This document shows positions 18,748 through 25,872 of a stretch of 64,000 nucleotides of DNA, one piece after another. The position numbers were made by a program, and so were the translations under genes. How positions within the stretch are numbered: the first letter of the stretch is position 1; every line of letters starts with the position of its first letter. A model generated the notes under the pieces. The model saw only the letters and a program-made list of their open reading frames with translations. It was not told the DNA's origin and made no database searches. The stretch comes from JAENWD01 sp963796915. Lineage in GTDB: Bacteria; Acidobacteriota; Vicinamibacteria; Vicinamibacterales; JAENWD01. Where the stretch lies: NCBI GenBank assembly GCA_963796915.1, contig CAWCNI010000004.1, forward strand, positions 1,116,001-1,180,000, read 5' to 3'.

Positions 18748-19746
18748 TCAGTGGCGGAGCAAGTCGAGGGGCTGGATGGGCGCCGGCGTGAAGCACACGA
18801 TGAACATCAGCAGCGCGCCGACGGCGAGCCATGTCCTCACCGGGTCGAGCGGCACGTCTTCGTCGAGGACAGGGGGATGCCGTGGGCCGGCGACGAACAG
18901 CATCGCCACCGCGAGCAGCGTCCAGACAAGCCAGCTGTAAGAGAAGATGTTCAGCAGCACCGCGACGCCGAGCGCCGCAAAGGTGATCTGCGTCGAACGC
19001 CGTCCGAAGACCGCGTACGAAATGTGGCCGCCGTCGAGCTGAGCGATCGGAAACAGGTTCAGCGCCGTGGCGAGTAGGCCGAACCAGGCGCCGAATGCCA
19101 CCGGATGCAGGTTCACGGAGAACGGCGTGCTGACGTGGCCCCAGAACACCCAGCTGGCGAACTTGAACAGCAGCGGCTCGCCCAGCTCCATCCCCTCCAT
19201 CGTCGGCGGCACGGGCAGCACGTTGGAAATGCTCATCCCGTAGAACAGCAGCGGCACCGCGACGACGAATCCGGCGATGGGCCCGGCAATGCCGATGTCG
19301 AACAGCGCCGCCTTGCGGAGGATCGGCTGACGAATCCTGATGACGGCGCCAAACGTGCCGGTCAGCACGAACGGGACCGGAATGAAGAAGGGAAGAGTCG
19401 CGTCGATCCGGTAGTAGCGACAGGCGAAGTAGTGGCCCATCTCGTGGGCGCCGAGGATCCCCAGAATCGACAGGCTGTACCAGAGTCCGTACCAAAGCGT
19501 TCCGCTGGTGAACTGGACCGGACGCATGCCGAAATGGCTGATGAAGGACAGGTAGTGCGCCGCGCCCACATACGTGGTCGTGCCCAGCGTCAGCAGGAAC
19601 AGGACCACGTGCAGCCACACCCGGTCCGGGCCAGGCTCTCTCACCGGCGGTGCGTAGTCGAAGTCGGCCGGCAAGCCTGGCGGCGGCCAGGATGAGGGAG
19701 CGACAGGCGACGGGTTGTCGTATGGGTCGGGCGATGAGGGCGTCAC
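18748..19746 (-). CDS. M50-family membrane metalloprotease (site-2 protease-like)
   Basis: An intramembrane zinc protease of 332 residues. A Pro/Ser-rich cytoplasmic N-terminus of about 40 residues is followed by hydrophobic helices. The zinc motif HEMGH is at residues 101-105 and the second zinc ligand motif LNLFPIAQLDGGH lies about 140 residues later. No PDZ domain is visible between them, so it is a minimal S2P-type rather than RseP-type protein. Substrates are unknown. It is convergent with priA with 21 bp between stops. Confidence 0.88.
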   Translation of the reverse strand: MTPSSPDPYDNPSPVAPSSWPPPGLPADFDYAPPVREPGPDRVWLHVVLFLLTLGTTTYVGAAHYLSFISHFGMRPVQFTSGTLWYGLWYSLSILGILGAHEMGHYFACRYYRIDATLPFFIPVPFVLTGTFGAVIRIRQPILRKAALFDIGIAGPIAGFVVAVPLLFYGMSISNVLPVPPTMEGMELGEPLLFKFASWVFWGHVSTPFSVNLHPVAFGAWFGLLATALNLFPIAQLDGGHISYAVFGRRSTQITFAALGVAVLLNIFSYSWLVWTLLAVAMLFVAGPRHPPVLDEDVPLDPVRTWLAVGALLMFIVCFTPAPIQPLDLLRH

Positions 19747-19783
19747 GGAAAATGAAGGCTCTGCAGGTATTGACGCTCGGCCG

Positions 19784-20053
19784 TCAGCCTATGTTCTGCA
19801 GGTCCTTGCCCGGCTTGAACCGAATCGTGCGCCCCGGAGGAATCCGGACTTCCTTGCCCGTCCGTGGGTTACGGCCGATCCCGCGCTTCCGGGGCTTCAC
19901 CTGGAAGACCCCGAAGCCCCGCAGTTCGATGCGCTCGCCCTTCTGCATCGACACGCGCATGGCGTCAAATACCGCATCCACGGCCAATTCGGCCTTCACT
20001 TTCGTGATGTCAGCGATCTTCGACACCTCGTTGACGATGTCCAGCTTGATCAT
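19784..20053 (-). CDS. HU/IHF-family DNA-binding protein
   Basis: A histone-like protein that bends DNA as a dimer. With the ATG at 20053 it has 89 residues, starting MIKLDIVNEVS. It shows the family core ELRGFGVFQVKPRK and the DNA-intercalating arm GRNPRTGKEVRIPPG. The hydrophobic helical N-terminus and the arm resemble IHF alpha more than HU. A GTG at 20062 would add three residues but sits in the loop of a leader hairpin, so the ATG is preferred. A strong promoter lies just upstream. Confidence 0.93.
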   Translation of the reverse strand: MIKLDIVNEVSKIADITKVKAELAVDAVFDAMRVSMQKGERIELRGFGVFQVKPRKRGIGRNPRTGKEVRIPPGRTIRFKPGKDLQNIG

Positions 20054-20054
20054 G

Positions 20055-20074
20055 CCGGGCACCCCGTAGCCCGG
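20055..20074 (-). promoter_or_regulatory. Leader hairpin touching the HU-family start codon
   Basis: A 6-bp GC stem (20055-20060 with 20069-20074) and 8-base loop end one base before the ATG in the minus-strand transcript. The purine-rich loop is the only Shine-Dalgarno-like sequence, so the hairpin could limit translation. Confidence 0.35.
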
Positions 20075-20079
20075 TAACT

Positions 20080-20108
20080 AGAATAAAGATAAAGACTTAG
20101 AGAGTCAA
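20080..20108 (-). promoter_or_regulatory. Sigma-70-type promoter of the HU-family gene
   Basis: On the minus strand TTGACT (20103-20108), a 17-bp spacer and TATTCT (20080-20085) give a good housekeeping promoter. The start site would be near 20073, about 20 bases before the coding start. The region is notably AT-rich compared with its surroundings. Confidence 0.65.
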
Positions 20109-20136
20109 CCCTTGGTCACATCCGGCTCCCGGCGGC

Positions 20137-20165
20137 CTGAAACGGCCCTTTCGGCACGGTAGAAT
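20137..20165 (+). promoter_or_regulatory. Sigma-70-type promoter of der
   Basis: CTGAAA (20137-20142), a 17-bp spacer and TAGAAT (20160-20165). Transcription would begin near 20172, one base before the GTG start of der, so the message may be leaderless. Confidence 0.5.
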
Positions 20166-20172
20166 CACTCCC

Positions 20173-21579
20173 GTGTCCCGCCGGCTGCCCCTCGTCGTGC
20201 TCGTCGGACGGCCAAATGTCGGCAAGTCCACGCTGTTCAATCGGATCACGCGGACCCGCCGCGCGATCGTGACGCCGGTGGCCGGCACCACCCGCGATCT
20301 CATCGAGCAATCCACCTCCTGGCTGGGCACCGACTTCATGCTGCTCGACACCGGCGGCATGTTCGGCGCCACCGACGATCCCTTGATCGCGATGGTGGCG
20401 GCCAAGGGACAAGAGGCGATCGGCTCGGCCGACCTGCTGATTTTCGTAGCGGACGGGCAGTCCGGACTGGTGCCGGGCGACCTCGAGATCGTCACCCGGC
20501 TGCGTGCCTCGAGCACGCCGATCCTCGCTGTCGTCAACAAGATGGACGACCGCAAGGCCCGTGAAGCCGCCATGCAGTTCTACGAGCTCGGCCTGGATCC
20601 GCTCTTTGAGATCTCCGCGGAGCACGGCACCGGTATCGACGACCTGCTGGACGAAATCGCGCGTCGGCTCAAGCGGCCAGGCGCCGTCCAGCCGGCGGAG
20701 CGTGACGAGCTCCAGGAGGACGGGTCGGAGGGCGAAGAGCCTGCCCATCCCCCGGCGAATCTCGAGACGTCAGTGGCCATCGTTGGCAGGCCGAACGCCG
20801 GTAAATCGTCCCTCGTGAACAGGTTGCTGCGCGAAGAGCGGATGCTGGTCAGCGAGATGCCCGGCACGACCCGCGATGCCGTTGACAGTCTGTTGCGGTG
20901 GCACAAGCGTTCTTTCCGCATCGTGGACACCGCCGGCATCCGCCGGCCGGGACGCGTCGGCAGGAGCGGACCGCTCGAATCGCTGAGCGTGCTCGTCGCC
21001 CGCCGCGCCATCGAAAAAGCCGACATCGTCGTCCTGGTCGTCGATTCGGCGGAGGGCGCGACCGATCAGGATGCCGCGATTGCCGGAGAGGCCGACCGCC
21101 AGGGCCGCGGCGTGATCATCGTCGCCAACAAGTGGGACCTCATGAAGGATCGAGGCCCTGACTTCTCGAAGACGTTCGACGAGGAACTGCGGCGGCAGTT
21201 GAAGTTTCTCGACTACGCGCCGCTGCTGCACATCTCAGCGGCGACGGGCGAGCGCACGCCGAAGCTGCTCGAGGCGATCGACAAGGTCGCGGAATCGCGG
21301 AGCCGCCGCGTCCCGACGGCGGAGTTGAATCGGTTCATCCAGACCGTCACCACGCAGAACCCGCCCGTGAGCCCCGGCCGGCGCCGCGTGCGTATTCTCT
21401 ATGCGGCGCAGACCAGCGTCGCGCCGCCCACCTTCGTGCTGTTCACGAACGTGGCGACGTCGTTTCATTTCTCCTACGAGCGGTACCTGCTCAACCAGCT
21501 GCGCGCCGAGTTCGGGTTTGCCGGATCGCCGATTCGCCTGCAGGTGCGGCGGCGCGGCGGGCGCGAGCAGGCGTCATGA
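20173..21579 (+). CDS. der: Ribosome-assembly GTPase Der (EngA)
   Basis: An essential double GTPase that matures the 50S ribosomal subunit. The 468-residue protein has two tandem G domains, each with its P-loop (GRPNVGKS at about residue 11 and GRPNAGKS at about 206), the PVAGTTRD and MPGTTRD switch motifs, DTGG/DTAG, and NKMD/NKWD. A C-terminal KH-like domain ends in PIRLQVRRR. An acidic linker of about 30 residues separates the G domains. It begins with GTG and its last 6 bases overlap the convergent kinase gene. Confidence 0.96.
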   Translation: MSRRLPLVVLVGRPNVGKSTLFNRITRTRRAIVTPVAGTTRDLIEQSTSWLGTDFMLLDTGGMFGATDDPLIAMVAAKGQEAIGSADLLIFVADGQSGLVPGDLEIVTRLRASSTPILAVVNKMDDRKAREAAMQFYELGLDPLFEISAEHGTGIDDLLDEIARRLKRPGAVQPAERDELQEDGSEGEEPAHPPANLETSVAIVGRPNAGKSSLVNRLLREERMLVSEMPGTTRDAVDSLLRWHKRSFRIVDTAGIRRPGRVGRSGPLESLSVLVARRAIEKADIVVLVVDSAEGATDQDAAIAGEADRQGRGVIIVANKWDLMKDRGPDFSKTFDEELRRQLKFLDYAPLLHISAATGERTPKLLEAIDKVAESRSRRVPTAELNRFIQTVTTQNPPVSPGRRRVRILYAAQTSVAPPTFVLFTNVATSFHFSYERYLLNQLRAEFGFAGSPIRLQVRRRGGREQAS

Positions 21580-24348
21580 CTGTCGCGCCGGGCTGCCGTC
21601 AGCGGCGCCGGCGGACATCGCGTAGCCGGCCCCGGCGGCCATGCCGATCAGCACTGTGAGCACGATGACAGACTGCGGGAAGAACCACGCGCCGGGGTCG
21701 AGTGTCCATGGCGTGGCGGACAGCAGGTTGGTCGTGAGAAGTGCTGTCGCCGTCGCCAGCAGTCCCGTCTGAACCGCCAGCACCGCGATCACGCCGACCA
21801 CCGCGAACGCCGTCGCGAAGTTCAGCCAGGGCGCGCCTGGCGCGTCCACGAACAGGTTTCGACCCGCCACCAGCGTCAGCAGCGTCGTCGCGACAATCGC
21901 CACCAGCCAATGCTGCTTCAGCAGCCGCTTGAGACCCACGATGGCGAGGATGCACCAGAGGGCGGAGAATATCGACTGGAATCCGAATTGCGCCACGACG
22001 TAGGCGATCATGTGGCTCGGGCCCGCGAGCTGCCGCGTGTCGCCGACGCCGAAGGGGATCGCCGGCGAAGAGACGCCGAACAGGTGATGGAGGGGCTCGC
22101 GCGCCCAGATCACCAGCAGGATGCACGCGCCGGCGCCAAGGCCGACGAGCACATCACGGCCCACCCGTGCGTCCACGAAGCGGCCCCGCAGCAGTCGCGT
22201 TGATCCGAGCAGGCTGTCGGGCCAGTAGCGCCGGACCGCGGGCTCGACCGCCAGGTACATCGCGAGCAGCACGCCGCCCGAGAAGAGCGCCTGCCCGACG
22301 GCGGCGAAGAATCGCGACGTCTCCAGATCCGGCGACGAGTAGTGCGGGCTGGTGATGGCAGCGGCGAACAGCTCGGTGAGGATGGCGGTCAGGGCCAGAC
22401 GCTTGGCGCCGGTCCAGTCGCCGCGGCCGTCGCGCAGGTTCCGTCGGGCCAGCACGAGCGCGATACCAAGCAGCAGTACGGTGACAATCGCCTCGGCGGC
22501 ATTCAGCACACGCGCGCTGGCAGACTGTGGCGGCTCCTCCATCTGCACCGGGCGCGTCCACGGCATGATGATGTGGAAGTAGATCGGTCGCCCGCGCCAG
22601 GCGGCCGCCTCGATGCGGACGCCGGATGGCCCGTCAGGCATCCGACCTGTCCATGCCGCCCGCGTGTCGCTCTGGCGCCGCGGGAGCCATTTGGGCTCGG
22701 CGCTCTGGAACTGCGAGAGATCGAGACCCGCCAGCCTGAAGAGGACCGCCCAGTCCGGCGCGGAGGCCGGCTGTGGCTGCTCCTCGACCTGCTGCGGGAC
22801 GGCGGAGAACATCACGAGCCGGCCGCTCATGTCGAGCACGACGCTGGTCATGCCCGAGATGTCCGACGGCGGGTCGTTCGCGGTGACGATGCCGACTTCG
22901 TCCAGCGGCACGAGCGTGCGCGGGCTGGAGCGCCAGCGGAAGCGGAGCAGTCCCGGGCGCGCGCTCGCCGGGTCGCCGATCGATTCCGGGTTCTTCTCCA
23001 GCTCGGCGGTGAAGTCGGCATCGCCTTCGATCTCCCACTGCGAGTGCCGAGGGCTGGCGTCGTAGCCGAGCGCTCCGAGCACCTGGTGGGCGCGGTCGAC
23101 GAGCACCGCGGGCGGCTTGTCGAGCGACAGGCGGCTCAGCGTGCGGTTCTGCATCGAGATCGCGGCGCAGAGGACGAGTGCCGCGATGACGGCGGCGGCG
23201 GCCTGGATCGAATGCGCGCGCGAGGCGGCCGCGCGTTGTCCCGCCGCCGCCACCATTTCCGGTGACGGCGTCTCGCCGGCGGCCAGGGCCGCGGCAAGCG
23301 GATCTCCGCCCGGAAGGCTCGCGGCCACGGCAAGCGGCGATCGCGGACGACGAGCCGGATCGCGTTCGAGCGCCTGCATGATGGCGCGATCGATCGCGGG
23401 ATCGATGTCCTTGACGATCGCGCGCGGCGGCTCGATCGGCAACTCGTTCTGCTGACGAATCAGCTCGCGGATGCTCGCGGCCGAGTACGCGCGCCGCCCC
23501 GTGAACAGCTCGTAGATCACGAGTCCGAGGGCGAAGACATCGCTCTGCGGGGACGGATCGGCGCCGGCAAGCACTTCCGGCGCCATGTAGGCGGGCGTTC
23601 CGGCCCGCCCGAGATCGGCGGTCCCCTCAATCGCGGCGAGGCCGAAGTCAGTGATTCGGACCTGCCCGGCGCCGTCGATCATGACGTTGGCGGGCTTGAG
23701 GTCGCGATGCAGGACGCCTCGCTCGTGCGCGGCGGCGAGGCCGGCGCACAGCTGGTGCGCGGCTTCGAGCGCCTTGTCCGCGGGCAGCCGTCCGATCCGG
23801 CGCAGCAGCGACGCCAGATCCTCGCCGTCCACGTACTCCATGGTCATGAAGGGCAGGCCGTCGGCCTCGCCCACGTCGTACATGCGACAGACGTTCTTGT
23901 GCGAGATCTGGCGTGCCAGCCGGACCTCGTTGTGGAACTGCGCCAGCCGCACCGCATCGGCCTCGATGTCGGGCGGCAGGAACTTCAATGCGACGGGCTG
24001 ACCGAGCTTGAGGTCGTCGGCGCGATAGACCTCGCCCATCCCGCCCTGACCCAGGCGCCCGACGATGCGGTAGCGGGCGGCGATGACAGTGCCAGGAGGA
24101 AAGCGGCCGTGAGAGATGTCGGGAGTCGAGAGCCAGCTGGGATTGCTGGGGTGCGAAGCTCCAGTTAGCGGGCGCGACGCTGGGCGGGGAGGCGCGGCGT
24201 ACGCCCCGGCCGGTGCGATAGTGAGCCCCTCGGCCTCGGGCAGCTCCGCACGGGTCATGTCCTCCGACCGGTCTTTCGGTGTGCCGCACAAGGGACAGAA
24301 CCGGGCGTCCTGCGCGAGGCGGCTGCCGCAGGTCTGGCACGAGGTCAC
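21574..24348 (-). CDS. Ser/Thr protein kinase with zinc ribbon and polytopic C-terminus
   Basis: A 924-residue eukaryotic-type kinase. A GTG start at 24348 places a zinc ribbon (CQTCG...CPLCG) at the very N-terminus. A kinase domain follows at about residues 100-370 with GQGGMGEVYRA, VALKF, HRDLKPANVM, DFGLA and the APE segment. A first transmembrane helix follows near residue 390, then a roughly 200-residue extracytoplasmic region, then at least eight membrane helices. The tail resembles the membrane region of large acidobacterial kinases. It is likely a membrane sensor kinase with an unknown signal. It is divergent from the MerR gene. The longer open frame upstream of 24348 is antisense to the MerR gene and is excluded. 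Confidence 0.85.
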   Translation of the reverse strand: MTSCQTCGSRLAQDARFCPLCGTPKDRSEDMTRAELPEAEGLTIAPAGAYAAPPRPASRPLTGASHPSNPSWLSTPDISHGRFPPGTVIAARYRIVGRLGQGGMGEVYRADDLKLGQPVALKFLPPDIEADAVRLAQFHNEVRLARQISHKNVCRMYDVGEADGLPFMTMEYVDGEDLASLLRRIGRLPADKALEAAHQLCAGLAAAHERGVLHRDLKPANVMIDGAGQVRITDFGLAAIEGTADLGRAGTPAYMAPEVLAGADPSPQSDVFALGLVIYELFTGRRAYSAASIRELIRQQNELPIEPPRAIVKDIDPAIDRAIMQALERDPARRPRSPLAVAASLPGGDPLAAALAAGETPSPEMVAAAGQRAAASRAHSIQAAAAVIAALVLCAAISMQNRTLSRLSLDKPPAVLVDRAHQVLGALGYDASPRHSQWEIEGDADFTAELEKNPESIGDPASARPGLLRFRWRSSPRTLVPLDEVGIVTANDPPSDISGMTSVVLDMSGRLVMFSAVPQQVEEQPQPASAPDWAVLFRLAGLDLSQFQSAEPKWLPRRQSDTRAAWTGRMPDGPSGVRIEAAAWRGRPIYFHIIMPWTRPVQMEEPPQSASARVLNAAEAIVTVLLLGIALVLARRNLRDGRGDWTGAKRLALTAILTELFAAAITSPHYSSPDLETSRFFAAVGQALFSGGVLLAMYLAVEPAVRRYWPDSLLGSTRLLRGRFVDARVGRDVLVGLGAGACILLVIWAREPLHHLFGVSSPAIPFGVGDTRQLAGPSHMIAYVVAQFGFQSIFSALWCILAIVGLKRLLKQHWLVAIVATTLLTLVAGRNLFVDAPGAPWLNFATAFAVVGVIAVLAVQTGLLATATALLTTNLLSATPWTLDPGAWFFPQSVIVLTVLIGMAAGAGYAMSAGAADGSPARQS

Positions 24349-24380
24349 GCGACAGATTCTACCGGAGGCGGAAGGCGCGA

Positions 24381-24408
24381 TCGACCAGCGGGCGCAGGAT
24401 GTTATACT
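24381..24408 (+). promoter_or_regulatory. Probable promoter of the MerR-family gene
   Basis: TCGACC (24381-24386), a 16-bp spacer and TATACT (24403-24408) lie about 60 bp ahead of the MerR-like ATG, in the divergent region shared with the kinase gene. Confidence 0.45.
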
Positions 24409-24466
24409 CGACCGTCGGTCTTGCCGCAGGCGCAAACGGGCGCCTCTGCGGGCCGGCCGCCATCCA

Positions 24467-25000
24467 ATGGCCCAGGCGTCTGCCGAGTCTCCGAAGCGTG
24501 CCTGGTTCAAGGCCGCCGAAGTCTGCGAGCTTGCGCAGGTCCAGCCGTACGTCCTCCGGACATGGGAGATCGAGTTCGCGGATCTCGGCACGCCCAGGAC
24601 GCCCGGCGGGCCGCGCGTCTACCGGCGAGCGGACGTCGACCGCGTGCTGCGCATCAAGCAGCTGGTCTTCACCGAAGGCCTGACGCTCGCGGGGGCGCGG
24701 CGGAGGATCGAAGAAGAGCGCGGCGGCGCGGCCGACGAGCTGCCTTTCGACGACGAGCCGGCGCCGACGGCGGGCGGGACATTGCCCGCGGCGGCCCGCA
24801 AGCGTGTCGCCAAGGTCCGCGACGAGCTGAGGTCGCTGTTGACGATGCTCAGTCGCCCGAGAGGGAACGGCGGGGCACAGCTGCCGGTTGCGGCGGCTGC
24901 GTCGGCAACACCCGCGCGACCCGCTCGCGCATCATCCGCGAAGGCAGCAAAGCCTGCTGCCGCTCGCGGCCGCAAGACGACGAGTTCCCGCGGCAAGTAG
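24467..25000 (+). CDS. MerR-family transcriptional regulator
   Basis: A 177-residue DNA-binding protein. The N-terminal winged helix reads FKAAEVCELAQVQPYVLRTWE, then GGPRVYRRADVDRVLRIKQL and LTLAGARRRIEEE, which fits MerR/SoxR-type helix-turn-helix plus wing. The C-terminal half is Ala/Arg/Lys-rich and low in complexity, with no cysteine effector site, so it is not a metal or redox sensor of the classical kind. Similar short MerR-like proteins (HspR/MlrA-like) use other inputs. The ATG at 24467 is chosen because the conserved domain begins 12 residues later. It is divergent from the kinase gene. Confidence 0.85.
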   Translation: MAQASAESPKRAWFKAAEVCELAQVQPYVLRTWEIEFADLGTPRTPGGPRVYRRADVDRVLRIKQLVFTEGLTLAGARRRIEEERGGAADELPFDDEPAPTAGGTLPAAARKRVAKVRDELRSLLTMLSRPRGNGGAQLPVAAAASATPARPARASSAKAAKPAAARGRKTTSSRGK

Positions 25001-25022
25001 CGCGGGCGTCATCCACCAGAGT

Positions 25023-25099
25023 CGGGACGTAGCGCAGTCTGGTAGCGCACCTGAATGGGGTTCAGGGGGTCGCTGGTTCGAATCCAGTCGTCCCGACCA
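25023..25099 (+). tRNA. tRNA-Pro (anticodon GGG), CCA encoded
   Basis: A 77-base cloverleaf. The acceptor stem CGGGACG/CGTCCCG is perfect, the D stem is GCGC/GCGC, the anticodon stem CCTGA/TCAGG encloses loop ATGGGGT with GGG in the anticodon position, and the T loop is TTCGAAT. Discriminator A and CCA are encoded. The region immediately 3' contains two tRNA-length tandem repeats. Confidence 0.95.
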
Positions 25100-25124
25100 T
25101 CGCTCAACCTTCGGTTTTCGCTCA

Positions 25125-25334
25125 GTCGGGACGACGGCTTCAGGCACGCGGCGCACGGCCGATGGCCGCGCGCCAGCGGGCACGACTCCAGTCGCCGGGA
25201 GCATCGCTCAACCTTCGGTTTTACTCGGTTGGGACGACGGCTTCAGGCACGCGGCGCACGGCCGATGGCCGCGCGCCAGCGGGCACGACTCCAGTCGGCG
25301 GGAGCATCGCTCAACCTTCGGTTTTACTCGGTTG
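25125..25334 (+). repeat. Two tRNA-length tandem repeats downstream of tRNA-Pro(GGG)
   Basis: The tRNA and its 27-bp tail (25021-25124) are followed by two further units with periods 104 and 103 bp, then a 30-bp partial tail copy. In each unit the first nine bases (gtcgggacg, or gttgggacg in the last unit) and about 40 bases around the tRNA 3' end and tail match the tRNA gene. The tRNA-equivalent segment is exactly 77 bp in all three. The interior is replaced by sequence holding a GC hairpin (GGCGCACGGCC, GAT loop, GGCCGCGCGCC). The two repeat units are nearly identical to each other. Their acceptor ends no longer pair, so they are not tRNAs. The arrangement recalls the tandem repeats distal to E. 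coli tyrT. Confidence 0.8.
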
Positions 25335-25432
25335 CGGAAACGCCGCGCAGACGGCGGGCAGTTCCACTTACACGTCCTCGGTCTTCGCTCAGTGGTCTCT
25401 TCCTCGACACTCGCCTAGCGACTGGTCGCAGT

Positions 25433-25620
25433 GGCCGATCTGAAGATCGGCCCTACCCCGAAGCCGGTAGGGGAAGCCGTTCGTCTCCTTCGACTCTTGA
25501 GTGGCGATCGATCCAGTCGTCGATCTGAGGATCAGTTTGCCGGAGCCCGTAGCCCGGAGTCCGGAGCCCGAATCTGGAGCCCGGAGCCCGAATCCGGTAG
25601 GGCCAATCTTCAGATTGGCC
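25433..25620. repeat. Pair of inverted REP-like palindromes
   Basis: Two perfect 9-bp stem palindromes, GGCCGATCTGAAGATCGGCC at 25433-25452 and GGCCAATCTTCAGATTGGCC at 25601-25620. The first is followed by CTACC and the second is preceded by GGTAG, so the pair faces inward. The 148 bp between them hold repeated CGGAGCCCG-type words. The same arrangement recurs at 30491-30560. The wider stretch from 25335 to 25872 contains no convincing gene. Confidence 0.75.
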
Positions 25621-25872
25621 ATCGCGTCACGCGGAAGCCGACTACCGATGTTTCTCTCGGAATGACGAGGCGCGCGGGCGTCTTTCGACATTCGTAAAAT
25701 CGCAGAGCAGCTCACGCTCGTGCGCGCCGGTGACGATAAGGAACCGAGACGGGCCGTCGGTCCGACTCGGAGAGCCGCTGGTGTATCATCCGAGCCAGCC
25801 CTCCCGTTCCCCGGTTCGCGGGTTCGACGTTCGCCCACATACGCTGTTCGGTGTCTCTCTCGCGGAGATCGC

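Noticed and set aside
25098..25334. CRISPR array
   Set aside because: The repeats are 103-104 bp, tandem without unique spacers, contain a tRNA copy pattern, and no cas gene is present.
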